Below, one piece after another: positions 9,684-18,567 of a stretch of 64,000 nucleotides of DNA. The notes beneath the pieces were generated by a model. That model worked only from the letters and a program-made list of their open reading frames with translations. It was not told the origin of the DNA and did no database searches. The stretch is taken from contig NZ_BAAAGF010000003.1 in assembly GCF_039524015.1 (NCBI RefSeq), positions 186,001 through 250,000 of the forward strand, given 5' to 3'. Within the stretch, counting starts at the first letter, position 1. The number at the start of each line of letters is the position of its first letter. The stretch comes from Gaetbulibacter_B jejuensis (GTDB lineage: Bacteria > Bacteroidota > Bacteroidia > Flavobacteriales > Flavobacteriaceae). The translations under genes were made by a program, and so were the position numbers.

Positions 9684-10769
9684 ATGTCTAAGTCTAAAAT
9701 AAATATACTTTTTGTTTTACCATCATTAAAGGCTGGTGGTGCCGAAAGAGTTATTTCTTTTATTGCTAGTAATTTAAACCCAAATAAATTTACATGCACA
9801 CTAATTGTTGTTGGTCAAAAAAAAGATGCTATATACAACACTGAAGCTATTGAGGTTCTTTTTCTTAATAAAAGAAGAGTCTTAAATGCAATACCTAAAT
9901 TATTTAAACATATACTAATAAAAAATCCTGATATAGTTGTTGGGTCTATTGCTCATGTTAACAGAGTGCTAGCTATGTTATCTATCTTTTTCTTTAATAC
10001 TAAATTTGTTGGTAGAGAAGCTAGTGTATTAAGTATTATGAATAGTTTCAATACAAAAAAAAGTGTTTTTCAATTTCCTTTTTTTAAAAACTACCACAAG
10101 TATTTAGATGCTGTAATTTGTCAGTCTATTGACATGGCTAATGACCTAATATTAAACAATTCATTTTCCAAAGAAAAAATACACATAATCAACAATCCTA
10201 TATCTGGTTATTTACCTATTAAATCTTCTAAGCCTATCACTACAGTAAAAGAATTTATCACAATAGGACGATTAAGTAAAGAAAAAGGTCATCTCAGAAT
10301 TTTAGAAGCAATTTCTAAATTAAGCTTTGAATATAATTATACAATTATTGGAACTGGAGATGAAAAAGATGCAATTATACAGCATGCAAAACATTTAGGA
10401 ATTATTGATAATATAAAAATTATTCCGCATACCAATACTGTAGCTCAATATTTATCTAACAGCGATATTTTTATCCAAGGCTCATATGTAGAAGGTTTTC
10501 CAAATGCATTACTAGAAAGTTGTGTGGTTGGAACTCCTGTAATAGCGTTTAATGCTCCTGGTGGAACCAAAGAAATTATTGAAGAGAGCATAAATGGTTA
10601 TATTGTAGAAAACACCACTCAATTTATTGAAACGTTGAATATGATGGTTCAAAAAGTTTGGGACCCTAAACATATCAATGCATCAGTTACGAAAAAGTAC
10701 AATAAAGAGTTAATTTTAGAAAAGTATGAAGCTTTGTTTAATAGTCTTTCATCTAAATCAAAACCATGA
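9684..10769 (+). CDS. Glycosyltransferase family 4
   Basis: A 361-residue GT-B enzyme with the N-terminal SLKAGGAERVI loop, the interdomain GRLSKEKGH element (about residue 193) and EGFPNALLESCVVGTPVIAF, in which both glutamates of the E-x7-E motif are present. It probably adds one sugar to the lipid-linked repeat unit. The ATG follows asnB by three bases, and its stop overlaps the next start by four (ATGA), so it is part of a tightly coupled run. Donor and linkage cannot be predicted. Confidence 0.88.
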   Translation: MSKSKINILFVLPSLKAGGAERVISFIASNLNPNKFTCTLIVVGQKKDAIYNTEAIEVLFLNKRRVLNAIPKLFKHILIKNPDIVVGSIAHVNRVLAMLSIFFFNTKFVGREASVLSIMNSFNTKKSVFQFPFFKNYHKYLDAVICQSIDMANDLILNNSFSKEKIHIINNPISGYLPIKSSKPITTVKEFITIGRLSKEKGHLRILEAISKLSFEYNYTIIGTGDEKDAIIQHAKHLGIIDNIKIIPHTNTVAQYLSNSDIFIQGSYVEGFPNALLESCVVGTPVIAFNAPGGTKEIIEESINGYIVENTTQFIETLNMMVQKVWDPKHINASVTKKYNKELILEKYEALFNSLSSKSKP

Positions 10770-11839
10770 AAGTACTAATAATCATTCCAAACGATGCACT
10801 TGGTGGTGCAGAACAATACTTAAAAATGGTTGCATCCTACTTTAAAGAAGCAACTGTAGATATTTATTTTATCACAGCCTATGACACAAAGCTTTGGGAC
10901 GATATAAAAAATAACACTAATCAACACTTCTGCTCTACTAGCAATAAATTTTTGGGTGTTTTAAAATTTCTTTCTCTAAGTCAAAAACAAAAAAAAGAGT
11001 ATGATTACGTTTTTACATCTCATATCTATATTAACGCTTTAGTAGGAATACTACTAAAACTTAAAATTTTAAAAACTAAAAAGTTTATCGCAAGAGAATC
11101 AACCTCAATTTTCCTTAGGTACAAAGGATTAAAACTATTTTTATATAAACTAGCATATAAAATTGGGTATAAAAAAATAGACTTATTGATTTGTCAGACT
11201 GAATTGATGAAAAACCAGTTAATACAACATTTTAAAAGTATTGAAAAGAAAACAAAAATAGTAACCATCCCTAATCCATTAAATTTTGAATATTTACTTA
11301 ATGAACGAGCAAAAGAAGGCGTAAATCTTCCTTTTGAATTTATCGTATCAGCTGGTAGATTCATTCCAGAAAAAGGACTTGATTTATTAATTAAAGCCTT
11401 TTATTATGTTAAGATATCCTACCCAAATTTAAAATTAATACTTCTTGGTGATGGCGAATTAAAAGCTGATTTAGTAGCGCAAATTAAATCTTTAAGTTTG
11501 GACAACGATATAATATTACCAGGTCATGTAAACAATGTATTATCCTATTTTAAGTCTGCAAAACTATGTGTTGTATCATCAAGAATCGAAGGTTTTCCTA
11601 ATGTTCTTTTGCAAATGATGTCGCAAAACAACAATGTGGTATCTACAACATGTGCTGGTGGAATTGATAAAATCGAAGGTATCTACTTATCAAAACCAAA
11701 TGATGCTGAAAGCTTAAAAATTGCTATTGAGAAAGCACTTTCTACATCAAACAGTACAAGTAACAGAAGTAAATTTGACAATTACCTTAGCGATAGAGAC
11801 ATTGACAAGTTTATTAAAAAAATTATTGCAATAACTTAA
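10766..11839 (+). CDS. Glycosyltransferase family 4
   Basis: A 357-residue GT4 protein with ALGGAEQYLKM at the N-terminus, AGRFIPEKGLDLLI in the second Rossmann domain and EGFPNVLLQMMSQ. The second acidic residue of the usual E-x7-E is a glutamine here, a substitution also seen in the GT4 at 12007 and common in active family members. It overlaps the preceding gene by four bases. A 167-base gap follows before the next gene, which is the first real break in this part of the locus. Confidence 0.87.
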   Translation: MKVLIIIPNDALGGAEQYLKMVASYFKEATVDIYFITAYDTKLWDDIKNNTNQHFCSTSNKFLGVLKFLSLSQKQKKEYDYVFTSHIYINALVGILLKLKILKTKKFIARESTSIFLRYKGLKLFLYKLAYKIGYKKIDLLICQTELMKNQLIQHFKSIEKKTKIVTIPNPLNFEYLLNERAKEGVNLPFEFIVSAGRFIPEKGLDLLIKAFYYVKISYPNLKLILLGDGELKADLVAQIKSLSLDNDIILPGHVNNVLSYFKSAKLCVVSSRIEGFPNVLLQMMSQNNNVVSTTCAGGIDKIEGIYLSKPNDAESLKIAIEKALSTSNSTSNRSKFDNYLSDRDIDKFIKKIIAIT

Positions 11840-12006
11840 ATCTCAAACAATCATTTAAGTTGTTTTTACCTTCATCCTATAAACCTTTCCTTACAACTAA
11901 TTAATCCTTTTATCATTTATTACAATTTAAATATTTGATATCTTCGGCTAGTAGTTTTTAGTGATAAAAAGATGTTCAACAACAACTTACATCTTAAAAA
12001 AATTAA
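11840..12006. other. Intergenic gap that may contain an internal promoter
   Basis: These 167 bases separate the assembly glycosyltransferases from the GT4/initiating-transferase pair. The sequence TATCTTCG at 11939-11946 matches the Bacteroidota -7 consensus TAnnTTTG at all but one position, but no TTG element lies at the usual distance upstream. There is no clear hairpin. A secondary promoter is possible but weakly supported. Confidence 0.3.
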
Positions 12007-13158
12007 ATGAAAAAAATAATTCGAGTAACAACAATGCCAGGATCAATAAATTCACTTTTAAAAGGTCAATTAGGCTTTATGAGTCAACATTACAACATCT
12101 TAGCTGTGTCAAGCAATGAAGGTGGAAGACTCAAAAGTATTGGTGAGGAAGAGGGCATTCCTACTTATGCTGTAGAAATGACTCGAAAAATTACTCCTAT
12201 TAGAGATTTAGCTGCTACCTATTCTCTTTATAAATTATTTAAAAAAGAAAAACCCTTTATTGTACACACGCATACTCCTAAAGCAGGTATAGCAGGTATG
12301 CTTGCTGCCAAATTAGCCAAAGTACCACATCGTTTACACACTGTTGCTGGGTTACCTCTATTAGAAAGTAAAGGCTTAAAAAGAAAGCTGTTAGACATTG
12401 TTGAAAAATGCACTTACAACTGCTCTACCATAGTACTACCAAACTCTTTTGGTCTTAAACAAATTATTATTGATTTAAAATTTACAAATCAATCTAAATT
12501 AAAGGTTATAGGTAATGGAAGTTCTAATGGCATTAATGTTGAGCACTTCAATCCTGAGACAATATCTGAATCACAAAAAGAAAAATTAAGACTAAAGTTT
12601 GGTATTCAACCCAATGATTTTGTGTTCATATTCGTAGGACGTATAGTTGGAGACAAAGGTATCAATGAGTTAATTAAGGCTTTTAACTCATTAAACAAAG
12701 AATACAGTACTATAAAGTTACTTCTCTTGGGTCATAAAGAAAGTCACTTAGACCCAATATCCAAAAAATCTCTAAAAGTTCTAAAAGAAAATAAAAACAT
12801 TATAGAATTAGGTTTTCAAACCGATATTAGACCTTATTTATCAATTTCAAATGTTTTAACTTTTCCTAGTTACAGAGAAGGTTTTCCAAACGCAGTACTA
12901 CAAGCATGTGCAATGCAAGTGCCTTGTATTGCCTCAAATATTAATGGTTGTAATGAAATTATAAAAAATGAAATTAATGGGATAATAATTCCTCCAAAAG
13001 ATACCAAATCACTAAAAAACGCAATGGCATTTTGCTTAAACAACCCTCTAAAAGTAAAAGAAATGTCTCTCCTATCTAGAAACACAATTACAGATTTATA
13101 CAGTCAGGATATTGTTTGGAAAGAACTACTATCTCTTTATAAAACACTGGAAGAATGA
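12007..13158 (+). CDS. Glycosyltransferase family 4, PglA-like
   Basis: A 383-residue GT4 enzyme with HTHTPKAGIAGMLAAKLA (about residues 86-103), the pattern of transferases that add the second sugar after a PglC-type initiating enzyme. It also has GRIVGDKGINELI and EGFPNAVLQACAMQVPCIAS. Its stop overlaps the start of the phosphoglycosyl transferase gene by four bases (ATGA), the same adjacency as pglA-pglC pairs elsewhere. The inferred job is to add a sugar to undecaprenyl-diphospho-monosaccharide. Confidence 0.87.
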   Translation: MKKIIRVTTMPGSINSLLKGQLGFMSQHYNILAVSSNEGGRLKSIGEEEGIPTYAVEMTRKITPIRDLAATYSLYKLFKKEKPFIVHTHTPKAGIAGMLAAKLAKVPHRLHTVAGLPLLESKGLKRKLLDIVEKCTYNCSTIVLPNSFGLKQIIIDLKFTNQSKLKVIGNGSSNGINVEHFNPETISESQKEKLRLKFGIQPNDFVFIFVGRIVGDKGINELIKAFNSLNKEYSTIKLLLLGHKESHLDPISKKSLKVLKENKNIIELGFQTDIRPYLSISNVLTFPSYREGFPNAVLQACAMQVPCIASNINGCNEIIKNEINGIIIPPKDTKSLKNAMAFCLNNPLKVKEMSLLSRNTITDLYSQDIVWKELLSLYKTLEE

Positions 13159-13772
13159 AGATATACAAACATTTTTTCAAACCATTACTCGACAAGCTAA
13201 GCGCTATACTTGGGTTAATAGCCATATCTCCTGTTTTCATATTAACAACTCTACTATTAACTATAGCTAATAAAGGCAAACCCTTTTTCATTCAAGAACG
13301 TGGTGGTAAAAACAAAACCGTTTTTAAGATAATAAAGTTTAAAACCATGAACGACAAAAAGGATGCAAATGGAAATTTACTTCCAGATAAGCAAAGACTA
13401 ACGAAAATTGGAAACTTTGTTAGAAACACTTCTTTAGACGAAATACCTCAACTAATAAACATAATAAAAGGTGACATGAGCCTTATTGGCCCAAGACCTA
13501 TGCTTGCTGAGTACCTATCAATTTACAATGACCATCAAATACAACGTTTAAATGTAAAACCAGGAATAACAGGTTGGGCGCAAATAAATGGTAGAAACAA
13601 CTTAACATTTAATAAAAAATTTGACTTAGACATTTGGTATATAAACAACCTAAGTTTTAAGCTAGATATTAAAATACTTTTTTTAACTTTGATTAAGATT
13701 TTCAGCACGTTAGATGTAAATCAGGATGGTAATTTAGAAGTAACTGCCGAAAAATTTAATGGTAAAAACTAA
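13155..13772 (+). CDS. Initiating phosphoglycosyl transferase, PglC-like
   Basis: A 205-residue monotopic phosphoglycosyl transferase. The N-terminal hydrophobic re-entrant helix (residues 16-38, with LGLIAISPVFILTTLLL) is followed by FIQERGGKN, the FKTM motif, SLDEIPQLINIIKGDMSLIGPRP-type sequence and PGITGWAQINGR. These are the conserved elements of the small PglC/WecP class that transfers a sugar 1-phosphate to undecaprenyl phosphate. It therefore starts repeat-unit synthesis. With the PglE-like and PglF-like genes at 31146 and 32267, it suggests a 4-amino-4,6-dideoxy sugar donor. Those partners are separated from it by the 17-kb biosynthetic block. Confidence 0.9.
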   Translation: MKIYKHFFKPLLDKLSAILGLIAISPVFILTTLLLTIANKGKPFFIQERGGKNKTVFKIIKFKTMNDKKDANGNLLPDKQRLTKIGNFVRNTSLDEIPQLINIIKGDMSLIGPRPMLAEYLSIYNDHQIQRLNVKPGITGWAQINGRNNLTFNKKFDLDIWYINNLSFKLDIKILFLTLIKIFSTLDVNQDGNLEVTAEKFNGKN

Positions 13773-13776
13773 AGAT

Positions 13777-14553
13777 ATGAATTTCTACAACAATCTAAAC
13801 TTACGCACTAACGACCCAGTTGAAAGTGGTGAAATGATAAAAGAAACTCTAAAAAATACAAAAGTACTTAAAGTTACTCCTGAGTGGTATTTAGGTGATT
13901 TGCGTCTTTTCTACGATAAGCTTGTAGATTATTTAGGTCCTGTAGTAAATGGTGGTGAAGATTTTACAAAAGGAGGCGTTTTAACTGGTGAACGTTGGTT
14001 AGAAATTAGATATGATGACGACATTCCTGATCTTGCTGCATACAGGCACAGTAAAAATGCGCAGCCATTACATACTGATGAGTCTTACCTAACAAATCCT
14101 GCTGATATAATGCTGTTTTACTGCGTTAATAAAGCACCTGCTGGTGGAGCCACAACTTTTATTGATGGACAAATTCTAGTAGACTACATGAAGAAAAATG
14201 CGCCAATTATGTTGGATGACTTAACATCAAAATCTATATGCTACAGAAAAGCAGATGAAGCGCGAACCGAAAAAATTATAGACATTCAAGACAATGGTAA
14301 AATTACCTTAAACTTTAACTACTATTGTATTGACCCAAATGAAACTGAAGAAAATAAAAAGCTTAATAAAGAGTTTTTTACATTTTTACAAGAATACATA
14401 GCTCACTCACATTTAGTAGAAAGAGTATATCTTAATCCTGGAGAATCTGTTTTATGGTGGGATCAATATGTATTACATGGTCGTACATCTTATGATGCAA
14501 AAAAAACCAACGACCGCTACATCTGGAAAACCGGCTTTAAGTGGGTAGGATGA
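13777..14553 (+). CDS. TauD/TfdA-family Fe(II)/2-oxoglutarate dioxygenase
   Basis: A 258-residue protein with the facial-triad motif H-x-D in QPLHTDES (about residues 91-98), the distal histidine in VLHGRTSYD, and the downstream arginine/lysine-rich RYIWKTGF that usually binds 2-oxoglutarate. Members of this family hydroxylate free or carrier-bound small acids, including amino acids in nonribosomal pathways. It is the first gene of the embedded NRPS/PKS block and starts four bases after the initiating transferase. An alternative ATG at 13759 would overlap the upstream gene by 14 bases. The substrate is unknown; a beta- or gamma-carbon of an NRPS building block is plausible. Confidence 0.85.
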   Translation: MNFYNNLNLRTNDPVESGEMIKETLKNTKVLKVTPEWYLGDLRLFYDKLVDYLGPVVNGGEDFTKGGVLTGERWLEIRYDDDIPDLAAYRHSKNAQPLHTDESYLTNPADIMLFYCVNKAPAGGATTFIDGQILVDYMKKNAPIMLDDLTSKSICYRKADEARTEKIIDIQDNGKITLNFNYYCIDPNETEENKKLNKEFFTFLQEYIAHSHLVERVYLNPGESVLWWDQYVLHGRTSYDAKKTNDRYIWKTGFKWVG

Positions 14554-15299
14554 TGAATACTTTAAATCTGGGAAAAATCACTTTAGGAACAATGCGTTTC
14601 GTTGATAAAAACCTCAGTATCAAGGAAACAGTAAAACTTATTGAAGAGAGTTTTAATCTAGGCATTAATACTCACCATTCTTCATTTGAATACAATTCTT
14701 ATTCCTTATACTCAAACGCCTTAAACAAAAGCAGTTGCAAGCCTCATATCAAACACATTGTTAAACTATCTTCCCCTCATTTTGGAGAGTCAAAATTTTC
14801 AGCTGAAAAGCTAGAAAAACTTATTGATAATGAGTTAAAACACTTAAAAGTCGACTGTATTGATGTTTTGCAATGGCTAGTAAGATCAGAACCTATTAAT
14901 GACAACGACAGACTATCAGTTCTACTCTATCAAAAAGAAACCATAGAAACAAGTTTATCAAACTTAAAAGAAAAAGGCAAAATCAAACACGTGTTTGCTT
15001 TCCCCTACTCTGTAAACTTTGCACATGAGGTCATAAAACTAAAATCTGTTGATGGAATTATTTCTTATCTCAATAAATCTGAAACTGATTATTCCCACTT
15101 TGCAAATTCAGTCCCTTTTATAGCCATAAGACCATTTTTTGCAGGAAAACTTTTTAATGATGCTTCTAACTCATCTGAAAGCATAATTAGTGATTGTTTA
15201 GATTATGTGTATAAACACAAAAACGTAAAAACCTCTATAATAAGCATAAACACTATACAACAACTAAGTCAGTATAAAAACTATTTAAAAAAGTCTTAA
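14550..15299 (+). CDS. Aldo/keto reductase homologue with altered catalytic residues
   Basis: A 249-residue protein with the AKR barrel pattern: LGKITLGTMRFVD, ESFNLGINTHHSS, HIVKLSSP and KGKIKHVFAFPYS. In ordinary AKRs the strand after GIN ends in F-D-T-A, supplying the catalytic Asp. Here it reads T-H-H-S. The catalytic His strand (usually D-x-x-x-x-H) reads DVLQWLVR, so His is missing. The Lys strand and a Tyr are retained. The ATG at 14550 overlaps the preceding TGA and is preferred to a GTG at 14541. It may be a divergent reductase or may have a non-redox role. Confidence 0.72.
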   Translation: MMNTLNLGKITLGTMRFVDKNLSIKETVKLIEESFNLGINTHHSSFEYNSYSLYSNALNKSSCKPHIKHIVKLSSPHFGESKFSAEKLEKLIDNELKHLKVDCIDVLQWLVRSEPINDNDRLSVLLYQKETIETSLSNLKEKGKIKHVFAFPYSVNFAHEVIKLKSVDGIISYLNKSETDYSHFANSVPFIAIRPFFAGKLFNDASNSSESIISDCLDYVYKHKNVKTSIISINTIQQLSQYKNYLKKS

Positions 15300-15312
15300 A
15301 CGATTTTAGAAA

Positions 15313-16326
15313 ATGATAAAAGAAATAACTTCAAAGCAAGAATGGGATAATGTTCTCAGTAAAGTTGATACTTACGACTTTTATCACACTTATGACTATC
15401 ATACAATATCCAAACAAGAAGATGAAGAATGTGTACTCTTACATTTTGAAAAAGACAATTACCTAATAGCCATACCTTTAATTATAAGACCAATTGAAGG
15501 GACTGATTGTTTCGATATCACTTCTGTTTACGGTTATTCTGGTCCTGTTTCTAAAAACATATCTTACAATTTTAACAACACACAATTTATAACTGAATTT
15601 AAAGAATACCTCTTTAATAAAAAGATTGTTTCTGTATTTAGTAGATTAAACCCATTTATCAATCATCAAAAAGACATTTTAAAAAATTTAGGAGACTGTG
15701 AAGACTTAAGTTCTGTTGTGTTTATCGATCTCACTAATGATATTGAAGTACAGCGTCAAGGATATCAACGTAGAATCAAATCACACATTAATAAATCGAG
15801 GCGATTGTGCACTATTAAAAAAGCACAAACACAAGAAGAAATTGAAGCATTTATTGACATTTATTATGAAAACATGAATCGTGTAGATGCCGAAGACTCT
15901 TATTATTTTGACAAAGATTATTTCTTCAAGTTTCTAAAATGTAATGATTTTAAAACTGACCTGTTATTAGCTATTGATAATGAAACCAATCAATACATAT
16001 CAGGTGTAATGTTCGTTAAAACAAACCAAATTGTGCAATATCACTTATCTGGAACTAAAACAGACTTCCTTAATATTATGCCTGTAAAAATGCTGATTGA
16101 CGAAATGAGAATATTAGCTACAAACAAAGGTTATAAATACTTAAACCTTGGTGGTGGTCTTGGCAGTAAAGAAGACTCATTATTACGCTTTAAGAAATCT
16201 TTTTCCAAAGAACTAGAAACATTTAGTCTATGGAAATATATTGTTAATGTAGATGCTTACAATAAATTATCATCTAAAAACGAAGTAACAAACACCAATT
16301 ACTTTCCTGCTTATCGTACAAAATAG
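15313..16326 (+). CDS. FemAB/GNAT-like acyltransferase (BioF2-like domain)
   Basis: A 337-residue protein with the double-GNAT pattern of FemAB-related aminoacyl/acyltransferases. The N-terminal half contains TYDFYHTYDYH and a GYSGPVS element. The second half has a positively charged helix (GYQRRIKSHINKSRR), FVKTNQIVQYHLSGT, and the C-terminal LNLGGGLGSKEDSLLRFKKSFS motif that marks this family. Such enzymes transfer amino acids or acyl groups from tRNA or CoA/carrier donors to amino groups of cell-wall or saccharide precursors. Located beside an NRPS and amino-sugar genes, it is my best candidate for joining the NRPS product to a sugar. That role is inference; the family assignment is good. 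Confidence 0.75.
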   Translation: MIKEITSKQEWDNVLSKVDTYDFYHTYDYHTISKQEDEECVLLHFEKDNYLIAIPLIIRPIEGTDCFDITSVYGYSGPVSKNISYNFNNTQFITEFKEYLFNKKIVSVFSRLNPFINHQKDILKNLGDCEDLSSVVFIDLTNDIEVQRQGYQRRIKSHINKSRRLCTIKKAQTQEEIEAFIDIYYENMNRVDAEDSYYFDKDYFFKFLKCNDFKTDLLLAIDNETNQYISGVMFVKTNQIVQYHLSGTKTDFLNIMPVKMLIDEMRILATNKGYKYLNLGGGLGSKEDSLLRFKKSFSKELETFSLWKYIVNVDAYNKLSSKNEVTNTNYFPAYRTK

Positions 16327-16543
16327 ATTTTATTGACTCTATCAAATCTTTTTTAACAAGAAAAACACTACAACAAATTAATTATCAATATTTTACAGAC
16401 AAATAATCGTTTAAAGAGTATATTTTACCGATTTTAACCAACCTACCAAAGTAGTTAACACTTAATTAGCTAAATTTAAACAACTTAAAACAAGTTCATC
16501 TCCTTATTAATAGCATAAGTAATTCAAAATAAAATGGGACACC
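16327..16543. other. Intergenic gap before the first cupin/JmjC gene
   Basis: These 217 bases hold no recognisable gene, strong hairpin or complete promoter. The region is very AT-rich and includes tracts such as TAGCTAAATTTAAACAAC. Its length contrasts with the 0-13-base spacing of the previous three genes, so it may mark a transcriptional or evolutionary boundary inside the block. Confidence 0.4.
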
Positions 16544-17398
16544 ATGACTAATGCTTTTGAAATTGACAGACGAGAAGGACTGTCTAAAAAAGAATTTTAC
16601 AATTCTTACGTAAAAAAATCTTTACCAGTTGTATTAACCGATAAAGGTGAATGGGTTTGGTCTGACAAGTTTTCAACTGACTACCTAAAATCACACTATA
16701 ATCATTTAACACGAACTGTTAACGGTAAAAGTTATTCTTTATCTGAAATTATAGAACTTTGTAAGAAATCTACAAAAGAGAACAAAGCTCCCTACCCTAA
16801 CATTTATGACGTAAAAAGAGATTTTCCCGAATTACTTAATGAAATACCAGAGTTATTGTATGGAAAATCAAATAGACTACAAAGCAAAATGCTTCCAAGA
16901 TTTATTGCTAAGTACACCAACAAAAGAGAGTTGTTTTTTGGAGGAAAAGACTGTTCATTTCCAACGTTACATATAGATTACCTTGGTGTTCATACGCAAT
17001 TAACACAAATAATTGGAGATAAAGACTTTTATTTATACTCTCCTGATCAGTCAGCATGTTTTTATCCTGATAAAATAAGAAGAAACCAAAGTCCAGTAAA
17101 TATTTTTGACCCTGATTTAGAAAAATATCCGTTGTTCAAAAACGCAGTAGCTATAAAAACCACACTAAAACCTGGAGAAACCTTATTTATACCAGCTGGT
17201 TGGTGGCACACAACATATATTCATAATTTTAATTTAACCTATGCCATAGACCATGTAAACTCTTTTAACTGGAACTTTTTTATGGATGAATACTACCTTT
17301 CAGCTAAAAAAAATTATCCAAAACTAGCATCATTGGTTAAAGTCTATAAAGTTATCATGGGTAAAATATTTAATGCTAAAGAAGCAATACTCAACTAG
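16544..17398 (+). CDS. JmjC/cupin_8-type Fe(II)/2-oxoglutarate hydroxylase
   Basis: A 284-residue cupin-like protein. The metal-binding HxD is in LHIDYLGVHTQL (about residues 143-154), and the distal His is in LFIPAGWWHTTY, the standard JmjC/FIH-type end motif. The N-terminal half (KSLPVVLTDKGEWVW, then a YSLSEIIELC segment and APYPNIYDV) is shared in order with the gene at 25231, so the two are paralogues. These enzymes typically hydroxylate amino-acid side chains or carrier-bound residues. It probably acts on the NRPS/PKS product or a precursor. The C-terminus is basic and amphipathic. Confidence 0.8.
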   Translation: MTNAFEIDRREGLSKKEFYNSYVKKSLPVVLTDKGEWVWSDKFSTDYLKSHYNHLTRTVNGKSYSLSEIIELCKKSTKENKAPYPNIYDVKRDFPELLNEIPELLYGKSNRLQSKMLPRFIAKYTNKRELFFGGKDCSFPTLHIDYLGVHTQLTQIIGDKDFYLYSPDQSACFYPDKIRRNQSPVNIFDPDLEKYPLFKNAVAIKTTLKPGETLFIPAGWWHTTYIHNFNLTYAIDHVNSFNWNFFMDEYYLSAKKNYPKLASLVKVYKVIMGKIFNAKEAILN

Positions 17399-17521
17399 AA
17401 TTTAACAGCTAAACTTCATTTCAAAGTATAAAACTGTATAATAAACTAATATTTAGTGTTTTTCATTTAATAATTAGCAATAAAACATAACTTTACGTTA
17501 TTCAACTGCCTAAAAATTATT

Positions 17522-18379
17522 ATGTTCGATAACATGAAATCAAACTTCACACGAACTATTGCAAAACATATTGGTAATGTACTTGTATTTTTAAGACCCA
17601 AAAAAGCTCAAGAACTTTCAGAAAACAGAATTACACTAGTTCATAAAAACAAAAATAATTTAAGTTTTCAAGAACGTTTAATGCGTTTTGCGCTAGTACA
17701 AAAACTAGAAACATTAGACGATCACAATAAAATAGCCGAACAAAACAAAACTTTTTGGATAAATGAAAGCGCTACAGAGTTGTTTACCGAAACTAAAGAT
17801 TCAATTAATACGTTTTTCATTCCGCATTGTACTTTTATTTTTGATTTGTTAAAACAAGAAATTTCAAATCAAGATCAAGAAATTGACACACTGGTAGAAA
17901 TAGGTACTGGAAACGGTAGCATTCTTAATCACTTAAGCACTGAGTTTCCAAATTTTAAAAAGCTTATCGGAATTGATTTAAGCGCCAATCAAATTGAGAT
18001 AAACAAAAAAAAATATAAACAAAACACTAAACTTGAGTTCGTAACAAGTGACGCCTATGATTGGATTAAAAAAAATGGTAAAAAGAATACTGTTTTTGTT
18101 ACTTACAATGGTGTTTTAGAATACTTTTTAGAACAGCAATTACAAGAGCTTTTAATAGAAATAAATAAGCTAAAAAACATTTTTTTTGTATCCATAGAGC
18201 CCAATGGAGCTAGTCACGATTTTGATAAAGACCCAAATACTCAGCTTTATGGTGATGAACCTTCTTTTTCGCACAATTACCCAAAACTATTTAAAAATGC
18301 AGGTTTTACTTTATGGCATTTTTCACAGATACAACTAGAAGGAGAAAGTAAACAAACTTTTATTGGCGCTAAAAATTAG
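17522..18379 (+). CDS. Class I SAM-dependent methyltransferase
   Basis: A 285-residue protein whose second half is a Rossmann methyltransferase. Motif I is LVEIGTGNGSIL, followed by the acidic IGIDLSANQIEIN (motif II), FVTSDAYDWI, and a post-motif strand with FVTYNGVLEYFL. The first 110 residues form a helical extension containing NKTFWINES. Target atom and substrate are not readable. In the block it could methylate the NRPS/PKS product or a polysaccharide residue. An alternative in-frame ATG lies four codons downstream. The 123-base gap before it holds nothing recognisable. Confidence 0.78.
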   Translation: MFDNMKSNFTRTIAKHIGNVLVFLRPKKAQELSENRITLVHKNKNNLSFQERLMRFALVQKLETLDDHNKIAEQNKTFWINESATELFTETKDSINTFFIPHCTFIFDLLKQEISNQDQEIDTLVEIGTGNGSILNHLSTEFPNFKKLIGIDLSANQIEINKKKYKQNTKLEFVTSDAYDWIKKNGKKNTVFVTYNGVLEYFLEQQLQELLIEINKLKNIFFVSIEPNGASHDFDKDPNTQLYGDEPSFSHNYPKLFKNAGFTLWHFSQIQLEGESKQTFIGAKN

Positions 18380-18567
18380 ACTAATAAATCTTTAAGGTTT
18401 GTGCTAAAACGAATTAAAGTGCTGTATAACTATTTTTTTTTAGTAAAAATTATTTTGAGTTTACTTTTAATTACCCTTTAATATTTCTTTATATCCCCTT
18501 TAATTTTGATTAATAGCTTAATGAAATAAAATATTTAGATTTAAAATATCTTATAATAATTTAAATT
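18380..18567. other. Intergenic gap before the megasynthase gene
   Basis: These 188 bases are AT-rich and gene-free. Several TTTTG and TA-rich stretches occur (for example around 18450-18510), but none pairs cleanly as a -33/-7 promoter. No terminator-like hairpin is visible after the methyltransferase. A promoter here is plausible but unproven. Confidence 0.35.
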
